This document shows, piece after piece, positions 51,616 to 61,003 of a stretch of 64,000 bases of DNA. This stretch comes from Oxalobacteraceae bacterium OTU3CINTB1 (GTDB lineage: Bacteria > Pseudomonadota > Gammaproteobacteria > Burkholderiales > Burkholderiaceae_D). Position 1 is the stretch's first letter; every line of letters starts with the position of its first letter. The notes beneath the pieces are model-generated. The model was not told where the DNA came from, made no database searches, and saw only the letters and a program-made list of their open reading frames with translations. The translations under genes and the position numbers were made by a program. The stretch spans positions 4,774,001-4,838,000 of the forward strand of contig CP099652.1 of assembly GCA_024123955.1 (NCBI GenBank). Direction: 5' to 3'.

Positions 51616-52092
51616 ATGGATAATCTCGATAACGACCTGCCCGCCCCGGCCGCCGTCAGCCCCAGCCTGGAGTTCGCGCTGCGCCTGGCGCGCGCCCAGG
51701 CCACCCTGGTGCGCCGCCTCGACCAGGTGCTGGGCGGCTACCACGGCATCAGCTTCGGCGACTTCATGCTGCTGCACTACCTGAACCGCGCGCCCGGCGG
51801 CCGCCTGCGCCGGGTCGACCTGGCCGAACGCCAGGGACTGACCGCGTCCGGCGTCACCCGCACCCTGCTGCCGCTGGAAAAAATCGGCCTGGTCGAACGC
51901 CAGCAAGACCCGCGCGACGCCCGCGTCGCCTACGCCGCCATCACCGCCACCGGCCGCGAACTGCTCAACAACGCCGTCGTCGTCGCCGAGCAGATCAGCA
52001 AAGACTTGCTGCGCAACTGCCCGCGCGAACAATTCGACGCCCTCAGCGAGGCGCTCGGCCTGATCGCCGGCATGAACGCCTCCAACTCTTAA
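51616..52092 (+). CDS. MarR-family transcriptional regulator
   Basis: A 158-residue winged-helix regulator. The start at 51616 has AAAGGA upstream; 51601 is an alternative. LRRVDLAERQGLTASGVTRTLLPLEKIGLVE is the helix-turn-helix and wing region, and RQQDPRDARVAYAAITATG is the MarR signature. It is followed 9 bp later by an MFS gene, the usual pairing of a MarR repressor with the exporter it controls. Confidence 0.9.
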   Translation: MDNLDNDLPAPAAVSPSLEFALRLARAQATLVRRLDQVLGGYHGISFGDFMLLHYLNRAPGGRLRRVDLAERQGLTASGVTRTLLPLEKIGLVERQQDPRDARVAYAAITATGRELLNNAVVVAEQISKDLLRNCPREQFDALSEALGLIAGMNASNS

Positions 52093-52101
52093 GAGCTCAC
52101 C

Positions 52102-53469
52102 ATGTCCGAACCGATCCCGCCGCGCGCCGCGCTGATGCGCGACCCCAACTTCCAATGGCTGCTGCGCGGCGGCGTGATCTCCATGCTGGGCGACCAGTTG
52201 ACGATGATCGCGCTGCCCTGGCTGGTGTTCAGGCTGACCGGCGACACCGTGGCGCTGGGCCTCGTCATCGCGCTGATGAGCATTCCGCGCGCGGTCTTCA
52301 TCCTCGTCGGCGGCGCGCTGGTCGACCGCCACTCGCCCAAGCGCGTGCTCATGCTCAGCAAGTACGCCAACGCCGCGCTGCTCGCCGTCCTCACCTTGCT
52401 GGTGCTCGACCACCAGCCAGCGCACACCTTGGACGTGGGCGCGGCGGTCTCGCTCACCGTCGTCATGACGCCGCATCTGACCTTGATGGCCATCTACGCA
52501 CTGGCCTTCGGCATCGGCCTGGCGCAGGCGTTCGGCATCCCGTCGGGCACTTCGATCATGCCGCTGGCGATCGCGCCGGAGCAGCTGCAGGCGGCCAACG
52601 GCATGCTGATGGGATTGCGCCAGCTGTCGATGCTGATCGGCCCCCTGATCGCGGCGGGCCTGCTGGCGATTGGCGCGGACCAAAGCCAGGGCCAGGGCCA
52701 CGTCCAAGGCCACGGCGCCGGCCCGATGGTGGCCGACGCGCGCGGCCTGGCGCTGGCGTTCGGCCTCGATTGCCTCAGCTTCCTGGTATCGGCATGGACC
52801 TTGTCCAAAGTGCGCCTGCTGGACGCGCCGCCATCGGCGCAGGCGCCGGCCTCGGTGCTGCGCGCCGTCGGCGCCGGCCTGGCGATGGTGTGGCGCGACG
52901 TCCCGCTGCGCACCTGCTTCATCTACTGGGGCGCCGTCTCGCTGTTCATCGGCGGCACCATGCAGGTGGCGCTGCCGGTGCTGTCGTCCGCGCTGCACGG
53001 CGCCGCCACCCTTGGCCTGCTCATGGGCGTGCACGGCGCCGGCACCCTGCTCGGCATGGGCGCGGCGGCCATGGGCGGCGCGCGCCTGCGCTTCGCCACC
53101 TTCGGCACCCTGATCCTGCTGATCGACGGCGCCGTCGGCCTGCTCGTGATGCCGCTCGGCGCGGTTGACGCGGTATGGCAGGCGGCGCTGCTGATGCTGG
53201 CCATCGGCGTGCTGGCCGGCTTCATGCAGATCAACGTCTTCACGTGGATCCAGCGCCGCGTGCCGGCGCACATGATGGGCCGCGCCATGAGCATCTTCAT
53301 GTTCATCTTCATGGGCCTCGCGCCGCTGTCGGCCGGCGCCACCGGCTGGCTGCTGACGATGATCCCGCTGTCGCAATTGTTCGCCGGCGGTGGCATGATA
53401 CTGGTGCTGTGCGCGGCGCTGGCGTATGTGTGCACGCCGATGCGCCGCATCACGTCGACTCCGCAGTAA
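52102..53469 (+). CDS. MFS transporter, EntS/DHA3-like
   Basis: A 455-residue permease with about twelve helices. GGVISMLGDQLTMIALPWLV and DRHSPKRVLMLSKYAN are typical of the DHA3 group. An unusual hydrophilic loop near residue 195 is rich in Gln, Gly and His (QSQGQGHVQGHG). It is likely controlled by the adjacent MarR regulator and may export its inducer. Confidence 0.87.
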   Translation: MSEPIPPRAALMRDPNFQWLLRGGVISMLGDQLTMIALPWLVFRLTGDTVALGLVIALMSIPRAVFILVGGALVDRHSPKRVLMLSKYANAALLAVLTLLVLDHQPAHTLDVGAAVSLTVVMTPHLTLMAIYALAFGIGLAQAFGIPSGTSIMPLAIAPEQLQAANGMLMGLRQLSMLIGPLIAAGLLAIGADQSQGQGHVQGHGAGPMVADARGLALAFGLDCLSFLVSAWTLSKVRLLDAPPSAQAPASVLRAVGAGLAMVWRDVPLRTCFIYWGAVSLFIGGTMQVALPVLSSALHGAATLGLLMGVHGAGTLLGMGAAAMGGARLRFATFGTLILLIDGAVGLLVMPLGAVDAVWQAALLMLAIGVLAGFMQINVFTWIQRRVPAHMMGRAMSIFMFIFMGLAPLSAGATGWLLTMIPLSQLFAGGGMILVLCAALAYVCTPMRRITSTPQ

Positions 53470-53488
53470 GCAATAAGGGATACCCCGC

Positions 53489-54451
53489 ATGGAAACCAAA
53501 TGGCTGGAAGACTTCATCTCCCTGGTCGAGACCAATAACTTCAGCCGCTCGGCGGCGCTGCGCCACGTCACGCAGCCGGCCTTCTCGCGCCGCATTCAGT
53601 CGCTGGAGAACTGGCTCGGCACCGACCTGGTCGACCGCACCTCCTACCCCACCCGCCTGACGCCGGCCGGCACCGTGTTCTACGAGCAGGCGCTCGAGAT
53701 GCTCGCGCAGATCAACGGCGCGCGCGACATGCTGCGCTCCAAGCGCGCCGCCGCCCAGACCAGCATCGACCTGGCCGTGCCGCACACCTTGTCGCTGACG
53801 TTCGTGCCCAAATGGCTCACGGCGCTGGGCCGCGACTTCGCGCCGATCAGCAGCCGCCTGATGGCGCTCAACGTGCACAACGCCGTGCTGCAGCTGGTCG
53901 AAGGCGGCTGCGACCTGCTGCTGTGCTACCACCATCCGCGCCAGCCGGTGCAGCTCGACCCGGGCCGCTACGACATGCTGGTGCTGGGCCGCGAATCGCT
54001 GCGCCCCTACGCGCGCTGCGACAAGAACAAGGTGCCCGCCTTCACCTTGCCGGGCACGAAAAAAGCCCCGCTGCCGTTTTTATCGTACACGAACAACGCC
54101 TACCTTGGCCGCATGGTGGAGCTGATCCTGGGAGACGCCAAGACCCCGCTCCACCTCGTGCCGCACTACGAAACCGACATGGCCGAAGGCCTAAAAATGA
54201 TGGCGCTCGAAGGCAGCGGCATCGCCTTCCTGCCCGAATCGGCCGTCACGCGCGAGCTCAAACAAAAGCTGCTCGCGCGCGCCGACAACGACAGCGCGGA
54301 GTGGGAAATCGAAATGGAGATCCGCCTGTATCGCGAGCGGCCCTCGCCGCAGCGGCGCGGCAAGGCCATCGTCGAACGGCTATGGGATTTCCTCGAACGG
54401 CAGCACAATGACAGCGGCCGCAAGCGCCGCATCGCCGTCTCGGAGCGTTGA
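53489..54451 (+). CDS. LysR-family regulator, HypT-like
   Basis: A 320-residue LysR-type regulator. ETKWLEDFISLVETNNFSRS and HVTQPAFSRRIQSLENWLG form the winged helix-turn-helix. Both this region and LSYTNNAYLGRMVELIL resemble, as I recall it, the E. coli hypochlorite regulator HypT (YjiE). It lies upstream of gdhA with a T-N11-A palindrome between, so gdhA is a candidate target. Confidence 0.88.
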   Translation: METKWLEDFISLVETNNFSRSAALRHVTQPAFSRRIQSLENWLGTDLVDRTSYPTRLTPAGTVFYEQALEMLAQINGARDMLRSKRAAAQTSIDLAVPHTLSLTFVPKWLTALGRDFAPISSRLMALNVHNAVLQLVEGGCDLLLCYHHPRQPVQLDPGRYDMLVLGRESLRPYARCDKNKVPAFTLPGTKKAPLPFLSYTNNAYLGRMVELILGDAKTPLHLVPHYETDMAEGLKMMALEGSGIAFLPESAVTRELKQKLLARADNDSAEWEIEMEIRLYRERPSPQRRGKAIVERLWDFLERQHNDSGRKRRIAVSER

Positions 54452-54472
54452 GGTTTTAATTATTTTTTAATA

Positions 54473-54493
54473 ACTATGCATGAAACGCATAGT
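54473..54493. promoter_or_regulatory. Candidate LysR-type binding site upstream of gdhA
   Basis: ACTATGC-ATGAAAC-GCATAGT is a perfect 7-bp inverted repeat and fits the LysR T-N11-A box (T54477, A54489). It lies 22 bp after the LysR stop and about 110 bp before gdhA. A second palindrome, CCGTTCGAACGG, is at 54516-54527. Confidence 0.55.
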
Positions 54494-54603
54494 CGAATGC
54501 GCATACAGCATTGGCCCGTTCGAACGGCTCCGTCCTATGATTCGTCGCACTGATCGCCGCCAAAAGCAGCGCTCATCAAAACAAAATCCAACGGAGCCCG
54601 AGC

Positions 54604-55899
54604 ATGACCACCGCACACCAACAGCACGCACTGCCTTCCTACCTCAACCCGGAAGATCTGGGTCCATGGGGCGTCTACCTGCAGCAGATCGACCGCGTCA
54701 CGCCCCACCTGGGCAGCCTGTCGCGCTGGGTCGAAACGCTCAAGCGCCCGAAGCGCATCCTCACCGTCGACGTGCCGATCGAGCGCGATGACGGCTCGAT
54801 CGCCCACTACGAAGGCTACCGCGTGCAGCACAACATGTCGCGAGGTCCGGGCAAGGGCGGCGTGCGCTTCCACCAGGACGTGACCTTGTCGGAAGTGATG
54901 GCCCTGTCGGCGTGGATGACGGTCAAAAACGCGGCGGTCAACGTGCCGTACGGCGGCGCCAAAGGCGGCATCCGGGTCGACCCGAAGACCCTCTCGCGCG
55001 GCGAGCTGCAACGCCTGACGCGCCGCTACACAAGCGAAATCAGCCTGATCATCGGACCGAACAAGGACATCCCGGCGCCCGACGTCAACACCAACGAACA
55101 GGTGATGGCATGGATGATGGACTCCTACGCCATGATCGAAGGTAACCTGTCGACCGGCGTCGTCACCGGCAAACCGATCTCGCTGGGCGGCTCGCTGGGC
55201 CGGCGCGAAGCGACGGGCCGCGGCGTGTTCGTGGTCGGCCGGGAAGCGGCCATCAAGCGCGGCGTCGCCATCGAAGGCGCCCGCGTCGCCATCCAGGGCT
55301 TCGGCAACGTCGGTGGCGTGGCCGCCACCATGTTCGCCGACGCCGGCGCCAAAGTCGTCGCCGTGCAGGACCACACCGGCACCGTGGTGCACCAGGGCGG
55401 CCTCGATATCGCCCGCCTGCACCACCACGTGGCCGAATGCGGCAGCGTCACCGGTTTCGCCGGCGCCGAAGCCTTCCTCGACCGCGACGCCTTCTGGGAC
55501 ATCGAAACCGAGATCCTGATTCCGGCCGCGCTGGAACAGCAGATCACGGCCGACAACGCGCAGCGCATCCGCACCAAAATCATCCTGGAAGGCGCCAACG
55601 GCCCGACCACGCCGGAAGCGGACGACATCCTGACCGACAAGGACGTGCTGATCGTGCCCGACGTGCTGGCGAACGCCGGCGGCGTAACTGTGTCATACTT
55701 TGAATGGGTGCAGGATTTTTCCAGCTTCTTCTGGAGCGAGGACGAAATCAATGCCCGCCTGACGCGCATCATGCAGGAGGCGTTCAACGCCGTGTGGTCC
55801 GTGTCACAAGAGAAGAAGGTTACGCTGCGCACCGCCACCTTCATTTTGGCGTGCACGCGCGTGCTGCAAGCCCGCGAGGTCCGCGGCCTGTACCCATGA
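54604..55899 (+). CDS. gdhA: Glu/Leu/Phe/Val dehydrogenase (glutamate dehydrogenase)
   Basis: Oxidative deamination of glutamate, or the reverse. The 431 residues show [20 protein letters not shown] and [14 protein letters not shown] with the catalytic lysine, and [19 protein letters not shown], the dinucleotide fold. [22 protein letters not shown] is also characteristic. An NAD- or NADP-preference is not assigned. It is followed by a terminator and then a malic enzyme gene. Confidence 0.92.
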   Translation: MTTAHQQHALPSYLNPEDLGPWGVYLQQIDRVTPHLGSLSRWVETLKRPKRILTVDVPIERDDGSIAHYEGYRVQHNMSRGPGKGGVRFHQDVTLSEVMALSAWMTVKNAAVNVPYGGAKGGIRVDPKTLSRGELQRLTRRYTSEISLIIGPNKDIPAPDVNTNEQVMAWMMDSYAMIEGNLSTGVVTGKPISLGGSLGRREATGRGVFVVGREAAIKRGVAIEGARVAIQGFGNVGGVAATMFADAGAKVVAVQDHTGTVVHQGGLDIARLHHHVAECGSVTGFAGAEAFLDRDAFWDIETEILIPAALEQQITADNAQRIRTKIILEGANGPTTPEADDILTDKDVLIVPDVLANAGGVTVSYFEWVQDFSSFFWSEDEINARLTRIMQEAFNAVWSVSQEKKVTLRTATFILACTRVLQAREVRGLYP

Positions 55900-55921
55900 T
55901 GTAACGAATCCCCGCAATTTG

Positions 55922-55956
55922 CGCCTGCACCGGCCTTGGCCCGTGCGGGCGTTTTT
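55922..55956 (+). terminator. Rho-independent terminator of gdhA
   Basis: CGCCTGCAC and GTGCGGGCG form a 9-bp stem with one G-T pair and a 12-nt loop, followed by TTTTT (55952-55956), 23 bp after the gdhA stop. Confidence 0.78.
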
Positions 55957-55989
55957 CGCATATAGAGCTTCACCAAAAATAAGGACAAC

Positions 55990-57222
55990 ATGAGCACCAT
56001 CGAACAGAAAGCACTGGCCTACCACCGCGCAGGCAAGGCCGGCAAGATCGCCATCGAAGTGACCAAGAGCGTCGGCACCCAGGAAGACCTGGCGCTGGCG
56101 TATTCGCCCGGCGTCGCCGCCCCCTGCGTGGAAATCCAGCGCGAGCCGGCCAAGGCCTACGAGTACACCGCAAAGGGCAACCTGGTGGGCGTCATCACCA
56201 ACGGCACCGCGGTGCTCGGCCTGGGCAACATCGGCGCGCTCGCCGGCAAGCCGGTGATGGAAGGTAAAGTGGTTCTGTTCAAAAAATTCGCCGGCATCGA
56301 CGCCTTCGACATCGAGATCGACGAGACCGACCCGGACAAGCTGGTCGAGATCATCGCCGCGCTGCACCCGACCTTCGGCGGCATCAACCTCGAAGACATC
56401 AAGGCGCCGGAATGCTTCTACATCGAGCGCAAGCTGCGCGAGCGCCTCTCGATCCCGGTATTCCATGACGACCAGCACGGCACGGCCATCGTCGTCGGCG
56501 CCGGCATGCTCAACGCGATCGAAATGACGGGCCGCGACATCGCCACCGTCAAAATCGTCTGTTCCGGCGCCGGCGCGGCGGCCATCGCCTGCCTCGACCT
56601 GCTGGTCGACCTGGGCGCGCAAAAGCACAACATCTTCGTCTGCGACAGCAAGGGCGTGCTGACCACCGTGCGCGCGCTGGACGGCGAAAAAGCGGCGTGG
56701 GCGCAGGACACCACCGCCACCAGACTGTCGGACGTGATGGAAGGCGCCGACGTCTTTCTGGGCGTCTCCGGCCCGGGCGTGCTATCGCAAGCCGACATCA
56801 CGCGCATGAACGCGCACCCGATCGTCTTCACACTGGCCAATCCGGAGCCGGAACTGCGTCCGGAGCTGGTGCGCGAAGTGGCGCCCGACGCCATCATCGC
56901 CACCGGCCGCTCGGACTACCCGAACCAGATCAACAACGCGCTGTGCTTCCCGTATCTGTTCCGCGCGGCGCTCGACTGCGGCGCCTCGACCATCAACCAG
57001 GAAATGAAGCGCGCCTGCGTGGTGGCGCTGGCCGACATGGCGCGCGCCGACGCGCGCTTCGGCAAGGACTACGTGGTCCCCGGCCTGCTGGACCCGCGCC
57101 TGCTGCGCGGCGTCACGCCGAAGATCGCCACCGCCGCCTACCGCAGCGGCGTGGCGCGTAAAGAGCTGATCGAAATCGACTACGCCAACGACCTGGCCGA
57201 CCTGGCCGAATCGCTGATCTAG
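55990..57222 (+). CDS. Malic enzyme, short form without phosphotransacetylase domain
   Basis: Oxidative decarboxylation of malate to pyruvate. The 410 residues match the N-terminal half of Mae[45 protein letters not shown], and the cofactor fold [19 protein letters not shown]. The C-terminal phosphotransacetylase-like regulatory domain of the usual ~760-residue enzyme is absent, and the gene ends cleanly, so this is a short family member, not a broken gene. NAD or NADP use is unclear. Confidence 0.92.
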   Translation: MSTIEQKALAYHRAGKAGKIAIEVTKSVGTQEDLALAYSPGVAAPCVEIQREPAKAYEYTAKGNLVGVITNGTAVLGLGNIGALAGKPVMEGKVVLFKKFAGIDAFDIEIDETDPDKLVEIIAALHPTFGGINLEDIKAPECFYIERKLRERLSIPVFHDDQHGTAIVVGAGMLNAIEMTGRDIATVKIVCSGAGAAAIACLDLLVDLGAQKHNIFVCDSKGVLTTVRALDGEKAAWAQDTTATRLSDVMEGADVFLGVSGPGVLSQADITRMNAHPIVFTLANPEPELRPELVREVAPDAIIATGRSDYPNQINNALCFPYLFRAALDCGASTINQEMKRACVVALADMARADARFGKDYVVPGLLDPRLLRGVTPKIATAAYRSGVARKELIEIDYANDLADLAESLI

Positions 57223-57236
57223 GGCGGCGCATAGAT

Positions 57237-57266
57237 GGCGGATTACGCCGTTCCGGCTAATCCGCC
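57237..57266. repeat. REP unit
   Basis: GGCGGATTA (57237-57245) and TAATCCGCC (57258-57266) form a 9-bp hairpin and are followed by CTACGT. It is the same family as the doublet at 30974-31065. Confidence 0.8.
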
Positions 57267-57350
57267 CTACGTATCTCTGAGGTCACGCGAACGTCGGCTG
57301 GCGCATCACAAGGCCACGCCCCGCCCCCCGCAACACGAGGAACCACGTAG

Positions 57351-57376
57351 GGCGGATTAGCGCAGCGTAATCCGCC
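57351..57376. repeat. REP unit, opposite orientation
   Basis: GGCGGATTA (57351-57359) and TAATCCGCC (57368-57376), preceded by CACGTAG. With the unit at 57237-57266 it forms an inverted pair between the converging malic enzyme and amidohydrolase genes, and may act as a boundary or terminator-like structure. Confidence 0.8.
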
Positions 57377-57399
57377 AAGCTCCGCCCCCGTCCCCGCCA

Positions 57400-58701
57400 T
57401 CACCGCCGAATCACCTCTCCGCCCTTCATCACGAAGGACACCTTGGTCAACTCCGCCGCATTCTCGGCCGGATCGCCCTTGACCGCGATGATGTCGGCGT
57501 ATTTACCCGCGCTGATCGATCCCACCCTGTCCTTCCACCCCAACAAATCCGCCGCGTTGATGGTCGCCGCCTGAATCGCCTGCATCGACGTCATGCCGTA
57601 CTTGATCATGTACGCGAACTGTTTGGCGTTGTCGCCATGCGGATAAACCCCGGAATCGCTGCCGAACGCCATCTTCGCGCCCCCAGTGAACGCCTTACGG
57701 AAGTTATCGCGCTGCAGCTGGCCGATCACCTTCTCCTTGGCGATCGACTCCGGCAGCATGCCGGCCTTCTCGCCCTCCTGCAGAATGAAGTCGTCGTTAT
57801 AAATATCCATCACCAGATACGTGCCCTTCTCCCGCGCCAGCTTGATGCCCTCGTCGTCGATCAAACTCGCATGCTCTACCGAATCCACCCCGGCCAGGAT
57901 CGCGTCGCGGATGCTGCTGGCGCCGTGCGCGTGCGCGGCCACCTTGCGGCCAAGCTTGTGCGCCTCGCCGACGATGGCCTGCATCTCTTCCAGCGTGTAC
58001 TGCTGCGCGCCCGGCTCGTCGCCCTTGGACAGCACGCCGCCCGAGGCGCAGATCTTGATCACGTCGGCGCCATACTTGGCCATCTCGCGCACCTTGGCGC
58101 GCGCCTCCCACGGACCATCCGCCACACCGCGGCCGGTGATCTTCATATCCGGCGGCAGCAGGTTCTCGTCGCAATGGCCGCCCTGTATACCGATCGCGTA
58201 GCCGGCGGTGCGCATGCGCGGTCCGATGAAATCGCCCTCGTCGATGGCGTCGCGCAGCGCCACGTCGCCGAAGCCGCCCGCGCCCACATTGCGCACGCTG
58301 GTAAAGCCCGCCTCCAAGGTCTTGCGCGCCGAGCGCACGCCATACAACGCCGCGCGCGTGTCGGACACGCCCAGCGCGTTGTAGCCGCCCAGGTAGGCGT
58401 TGGCGGTCAAATGGGTGTGCATGTCGATCAAGCCTGGCAACACCGTTTGCGACGACAGGTCGATCACCTGCGCGCCAATCGGCACCTTGGCCGACGCGCT
58501 CGGCCCGACCGACGTGATACGCTCGCCGGTGATGACGATGGTCTGGTCCTCGAGCACCGTGCCAGCCACCACGTCGACCAGTTTGCCGGCGCGGATGACG
58601 ACGACCTTGGCTTCCACCTTGGCGTCGGCGGCAAAAGACGATACCGCCGCGCCGAGGGCGCCCAGTACGCCGGCGGTGATCAGGAGATGCTTGAACTTCA
58701 T
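57400..58701 (-). CDS. Exported metal-dependent amidohydrolase
   Basis: The start at 58701 gives a signal peptide (MKFKHLLITAGVLGALGAAVSSFA) and 433 residues. Metal ligands of the amidohydrolase superfamily are visible: LIDMHTHL, a candidate carbamylated Lys in DVIKICASGG, AAHAHGASSI, SVEHASLID and FGSDSGVYPHG. It fits the imidazolonepropionase/Xaa-Pro dipeptidase-like secreted branch. Substrate unknown. A longer frame upstream lacks a credible start. Confidence 0.9.
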   Translation of the reverse strand: MKFKHLLITAGVLGALGAAVSSFAADAKVEAKVVVIRAGKLVDVVAGTVLEDQTIVITGERITSVGPSASAKVPIGAQVIDLSSQTVLPGLIDMHTHLTANAYLGGYNALGVSDTRAALYGVRSARKTLEAGFTSVRNVGAGGFGDVALRDAIDEGDFIGPRMRTAGYAIGIQGGHCDENLLPPDMKITGRGVADGPWEARAKVREMAKYGADVIKICASGGVLSKGDEPGAQQYTLEEMQAIVGEAHKLGRKVAAHAHGASSIRDAILAGVDSVEHASLIDDEGIKLAREKGTYLVMDIYNDDFILQEGEKAGMLPESIAKEKVIGQLQRDNFRKAFTGGAKMAFGSDSGVYPHGDNAKQFAYMIKYGMTSMQAIQAATINAADLLGWKDRVGSISAGKYADIIAVKGDPAENAAELTKVSFVMKGGEVIRR

Positions 58702-58760
58702 GGCGTGCGCCCTTTTCAAAAAAGAGAAAAGGATAGCAGAGCAACCATGGAAACGCGTAG

Positions 58761-59960
58761 TTACTTTTGCCAGGCGCAGGTGCGCAGGCCGACGAACATG
58801 TCGTCCCGCTCGGGCATGTAGAAATTGCGGTATTTGGCCGAGACCATACGCGGTTGCGTCGCGAACGAGGCGCCACGCAGCGCCTGGTGAGTGGTGAACC
58901 ACGGCTGCGAATATTCGCGGTAGCGGTCCGGCGCGAAATCCGGATACGGCTCGAACGGCGTCGACGTCCACTCCCACAGCTGCCCCCAGCGGAAAGCCGG
59001 ATGGCCCGACTGTGCGGCGTACTCCCACTCCGCCTCGGTCGGCAGGCGGCGTCCGGCCCAGGCGCAATAAGCCTGCGCCTCGTACAAGGTCAGATGGCGC
59101 ACCGGCTCCGCGCCGCCCAAGGTGGTCAGCTCGCCGAAGCGCATCGTGCGCCATACGCCGCCGTCGCGCTGCCAGTGGCGTGGCGCCGAGCGCTCCTGGC
59201 GCATCAGCCATTCCGCACCGGCGTTGCTCCAGAACTGGCGGTTGTCGTAACCGCCGTCGGCGACGAAATCGGCATACTGGGTGTTGGTCACCAGGCTGCT
59301 GTCGATGGTGAACGGCGCCACCCGCACGGCATGCGCGGCGCGCTCGTTGTCGAACACGAAGCCGCCGCCCGCGCTGCCCATCTCGATGGTCCCGCCGGGG
59401 AAGCCGATCTCGGACGGCGCGAACAGCGCCTGCGCTGGCGCGTCGCCCTTTGCCGGCGCCGCCAACCCGAGCGTCTGCAAGGTGTAAAGCAGCGCCTCGC
59501 CGTGCATGTCCTCATGCGCCAGCGCCAGCCGATAGGGATACAGCGCCTCGTCGGTGTTGGGCTCGCGCGACAGTTTGTCGAGCACCCGGTCCAGCACCTC
59601 GTGGCAGTAGGTCTTCAGCGCACCGGTGGCCGGAAGGTCCAGCGTCCAGCGGCTGCGGTGCGGCACCAGCGCCGAATCGAACCAGTCGTCGCCCCGGCTC
59701 AGCAGGCAGTTGCCGTTGCCGTCGGCCGGATGGCTCGATGTCGCCTCGCGCAGGATGAACCATTCGGCGAACCAGGCGAGGTGGCCCAGCTCCCACAGCG
59801 GCGGATTGAGGATGCGCAGTTGGGGCACGCGGGACGGCACGTCCATGCCGGCGGCGGCGAAGCAATCGAACAGCAGCAGCGTATAATCCCGCGCATGCCG
59901 CAGCGACTGCGCCAATTGCTGCGGACTGGCGTTCCGGAACGAGGTTGGGCTGGAATTCAT
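58761..59960 (-). CDS. senA: Selenoneine synthase SenA (EgtB-like)
   Basis: Predicted to join hercynine with a selenosugar through a C-Se bond. The 399 residues have an N-terminal DinB-like domain and a C-terminal formylglycine-generating-enzyme-like domain (NTQYADFVADGGYDNRQFW, GRRLPTEAEWEYAA, LRGASFATQPRMVSAKYRNF). The iron ligands are His60 and the HX3HXE motif at His149, His153 and Glu155. It would equally pass as ergothioneine EgtB. The adjacent TIGR04348-type glycosyltransferase and selD decide for the selenoneine pathway described from Variovorax. No egtD is in the window. Confidence 0.85.
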   Translation of the reverse strand: MNSSPTSFRNASPQQLAQSLRHARDYTLLLFDCFAAAGMDVPSRVPQLRILNPPLWELGHLAWFAEWFILREATSSHPADGNGNCLLSRGDDWFDSALVPHRSRWTLDLPATGALKTYCHEVLDRVLDKLSREPNTDEALYPYRLALAHEDMHGEALLYTLQTLGLAAPAKGDAPAQALFAPSEIGFPGGTIEMGSAGGGFVFDNERAAHAVRVAPFTIDSSLVTNTQYADFVADGGYDNRQFWSNAGAEWLMRQERSAPRHWQRDGGVWRTMRFGELTTLGGAEPVRHLTLYEAQAYCAWAGRRLPTEAEWEYAAQSGHPAFRWGQLWEWTSTPFEPYPDFAPDRYREYSQPWFTTHQALRGASFATQPRMVSAKYRNFYMPERDDMFVGLRTCAWQK

Positions 59961-59994
59961 GGGGCGATTGTAACGACTTTTAAGCAAAACACCA

Positions 59995-60999
59995 GTGACA
60001 CGACAGCATATCTGGATCGTCAGCCCGGCGTCGGCCCGCGCCAACAATGGCAACTGGCAAAGCGCCAGCCGCTGGGCGCGTTTTCTGCGCACGCGCTACC
60101 GGGTCACAATCAGCCTGCACTGGCCCGACGCCGAGGCGCCCTCGCCCGATGGCGAACCACCCGACCTGTTGATCGCCCTGCACGCGCGCCGTTCGGCGGC
60201 GTCGCTGGACGCGTGGACCCAAGCGTGGCCGGACCGCCCCTCCATCCTGCTGTTGACCGGCACCGACCTGTATCGCGACATCGACAGCGACGCCAGCGCG
60301 CGGCGCTCGCTGGAACAGGCAGGCGCGCTGGTGCTGCTGCAAGCGGCAGGCCTGCAAGTGCTGCCCGCGCCATTGCACGCCAAGACCCACGTCATCTACC
60401 AGTCGGCCGCCACGCTGCGGCCGGCGCCTGCGGCGACCAGGCGGCATGCGGACATCTGCATGATCGGCCACCTGCGCGCCGAAAAAGACCCGGACACCTT
60501 CATGCGCGCCGCCGCGCTGGTGACGTCGCCGGCCGCGCGCCTGATCCACATTGGCGGCGCGCTGGAGCCGGCGCTGGCCACCGCCGCCCAGCTCACCGCA
60601 AACAAGGAGCCGCGCTACCGCTGGCTCGGCGCCATGCCGCACGGCGCCACGCGCCAGCGCCTCAAGCGCAGCCACGCGATGGCGCTGACGTCGCACATGG
60701 AGGGCGGCGCCAACGTCATCATCGAAGCGGTGAGCGCCGGCGTGCCGGTGCTGGCGAGCGACATCAATGGCAATCGCGGGATGCTGGGCGACGATTACGC
60801 CGGCTACTTCCCGCCCAGCGACGCCGCCGCGCTGGCGCGCCTGATCGACCGCTCCATCGACGACCCGTCCTTCCACGCGCTGCTGCGCGCCCAGTGCGAC
60901 GCCCGCGCGCCGCTGTTCGCGCCGGACGCCGAGCGGGCGGCATTGCTCGAGTTAGTGGATAATCTGCTGCATAACCGAACCAGCCCAAACAAGGAATGA
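59995..60999 (+). CDS. senB: Selenosugar synthase SenB (TIGR04348-type glycosyltransferase)
   Basis: Predicted to make a selenosugar from a UDP-sugar and selenophosphate. The 334 residues show a GT-B arrangement: IWIVSPASARANNGNWQSAS at the start, ICMIGHLRAEKDPDTFMRAA in the middle, and TSHMEGGANVIIEAVSAGVP, the nucleotide-sugar site. It has a GTG start with only a weak ribosome site. It is divergent from senA with 34 bp between the start codons and lies 4 bp before selD, so it is cotranscribed with the selenophosphate source. Confidence 0.85.
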   Translation: MTRQHIWIVSPASARANNGNWQSASRWARFLRTRYRVTISLHWPDAEAPSPDGEPPDLLIALHARRSAASLDAWTQAWPDRPSILLLTGTDLYRDIDSDASARRSLEQAGALVLLQAAGLQVLPAPLHAKTHVIYQSAATLRPAPAATRRHADICMIGHLRAEKDPDTFMRAAALVTSPAARLIHIGGALEPALATAAQLTANKEPRYRWLGAMPHGATRQRLKRSHAMALTSHMEGGANVIIEAVSAGVPVLASDINGNRGMLGDDYAGYFPPSDAAALARLIDRSIDDPSFHALLRAQCDARAPLFAPDAERAALLELVDNLLHNRTSPNKE

Positions 61000-61003
61000 A
61001 CAA

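Noticed and set aside
51595..53595. Open frame of 666 codons on the minus strand
   Set aside because: It is antisense to the MarR and MFS genes; the product is His/Arg/Gln-rich low-complexity with no recognisable domain.
58702..59211. N-terminal extension of the amidohydrolase
   Set aside because: The upstream frame overlaps senA in antisense and is Arg/Pro-rich. The internal ATG at 58701 begins a proper signal peptide.
58767..60962. Open frame of 731 codons on the plus strand
   Set aside because: It is antisense to senA and out of frame through senB. Composition is Arg/Ala/His-rich without domains, while senA and senB have clear motifs.
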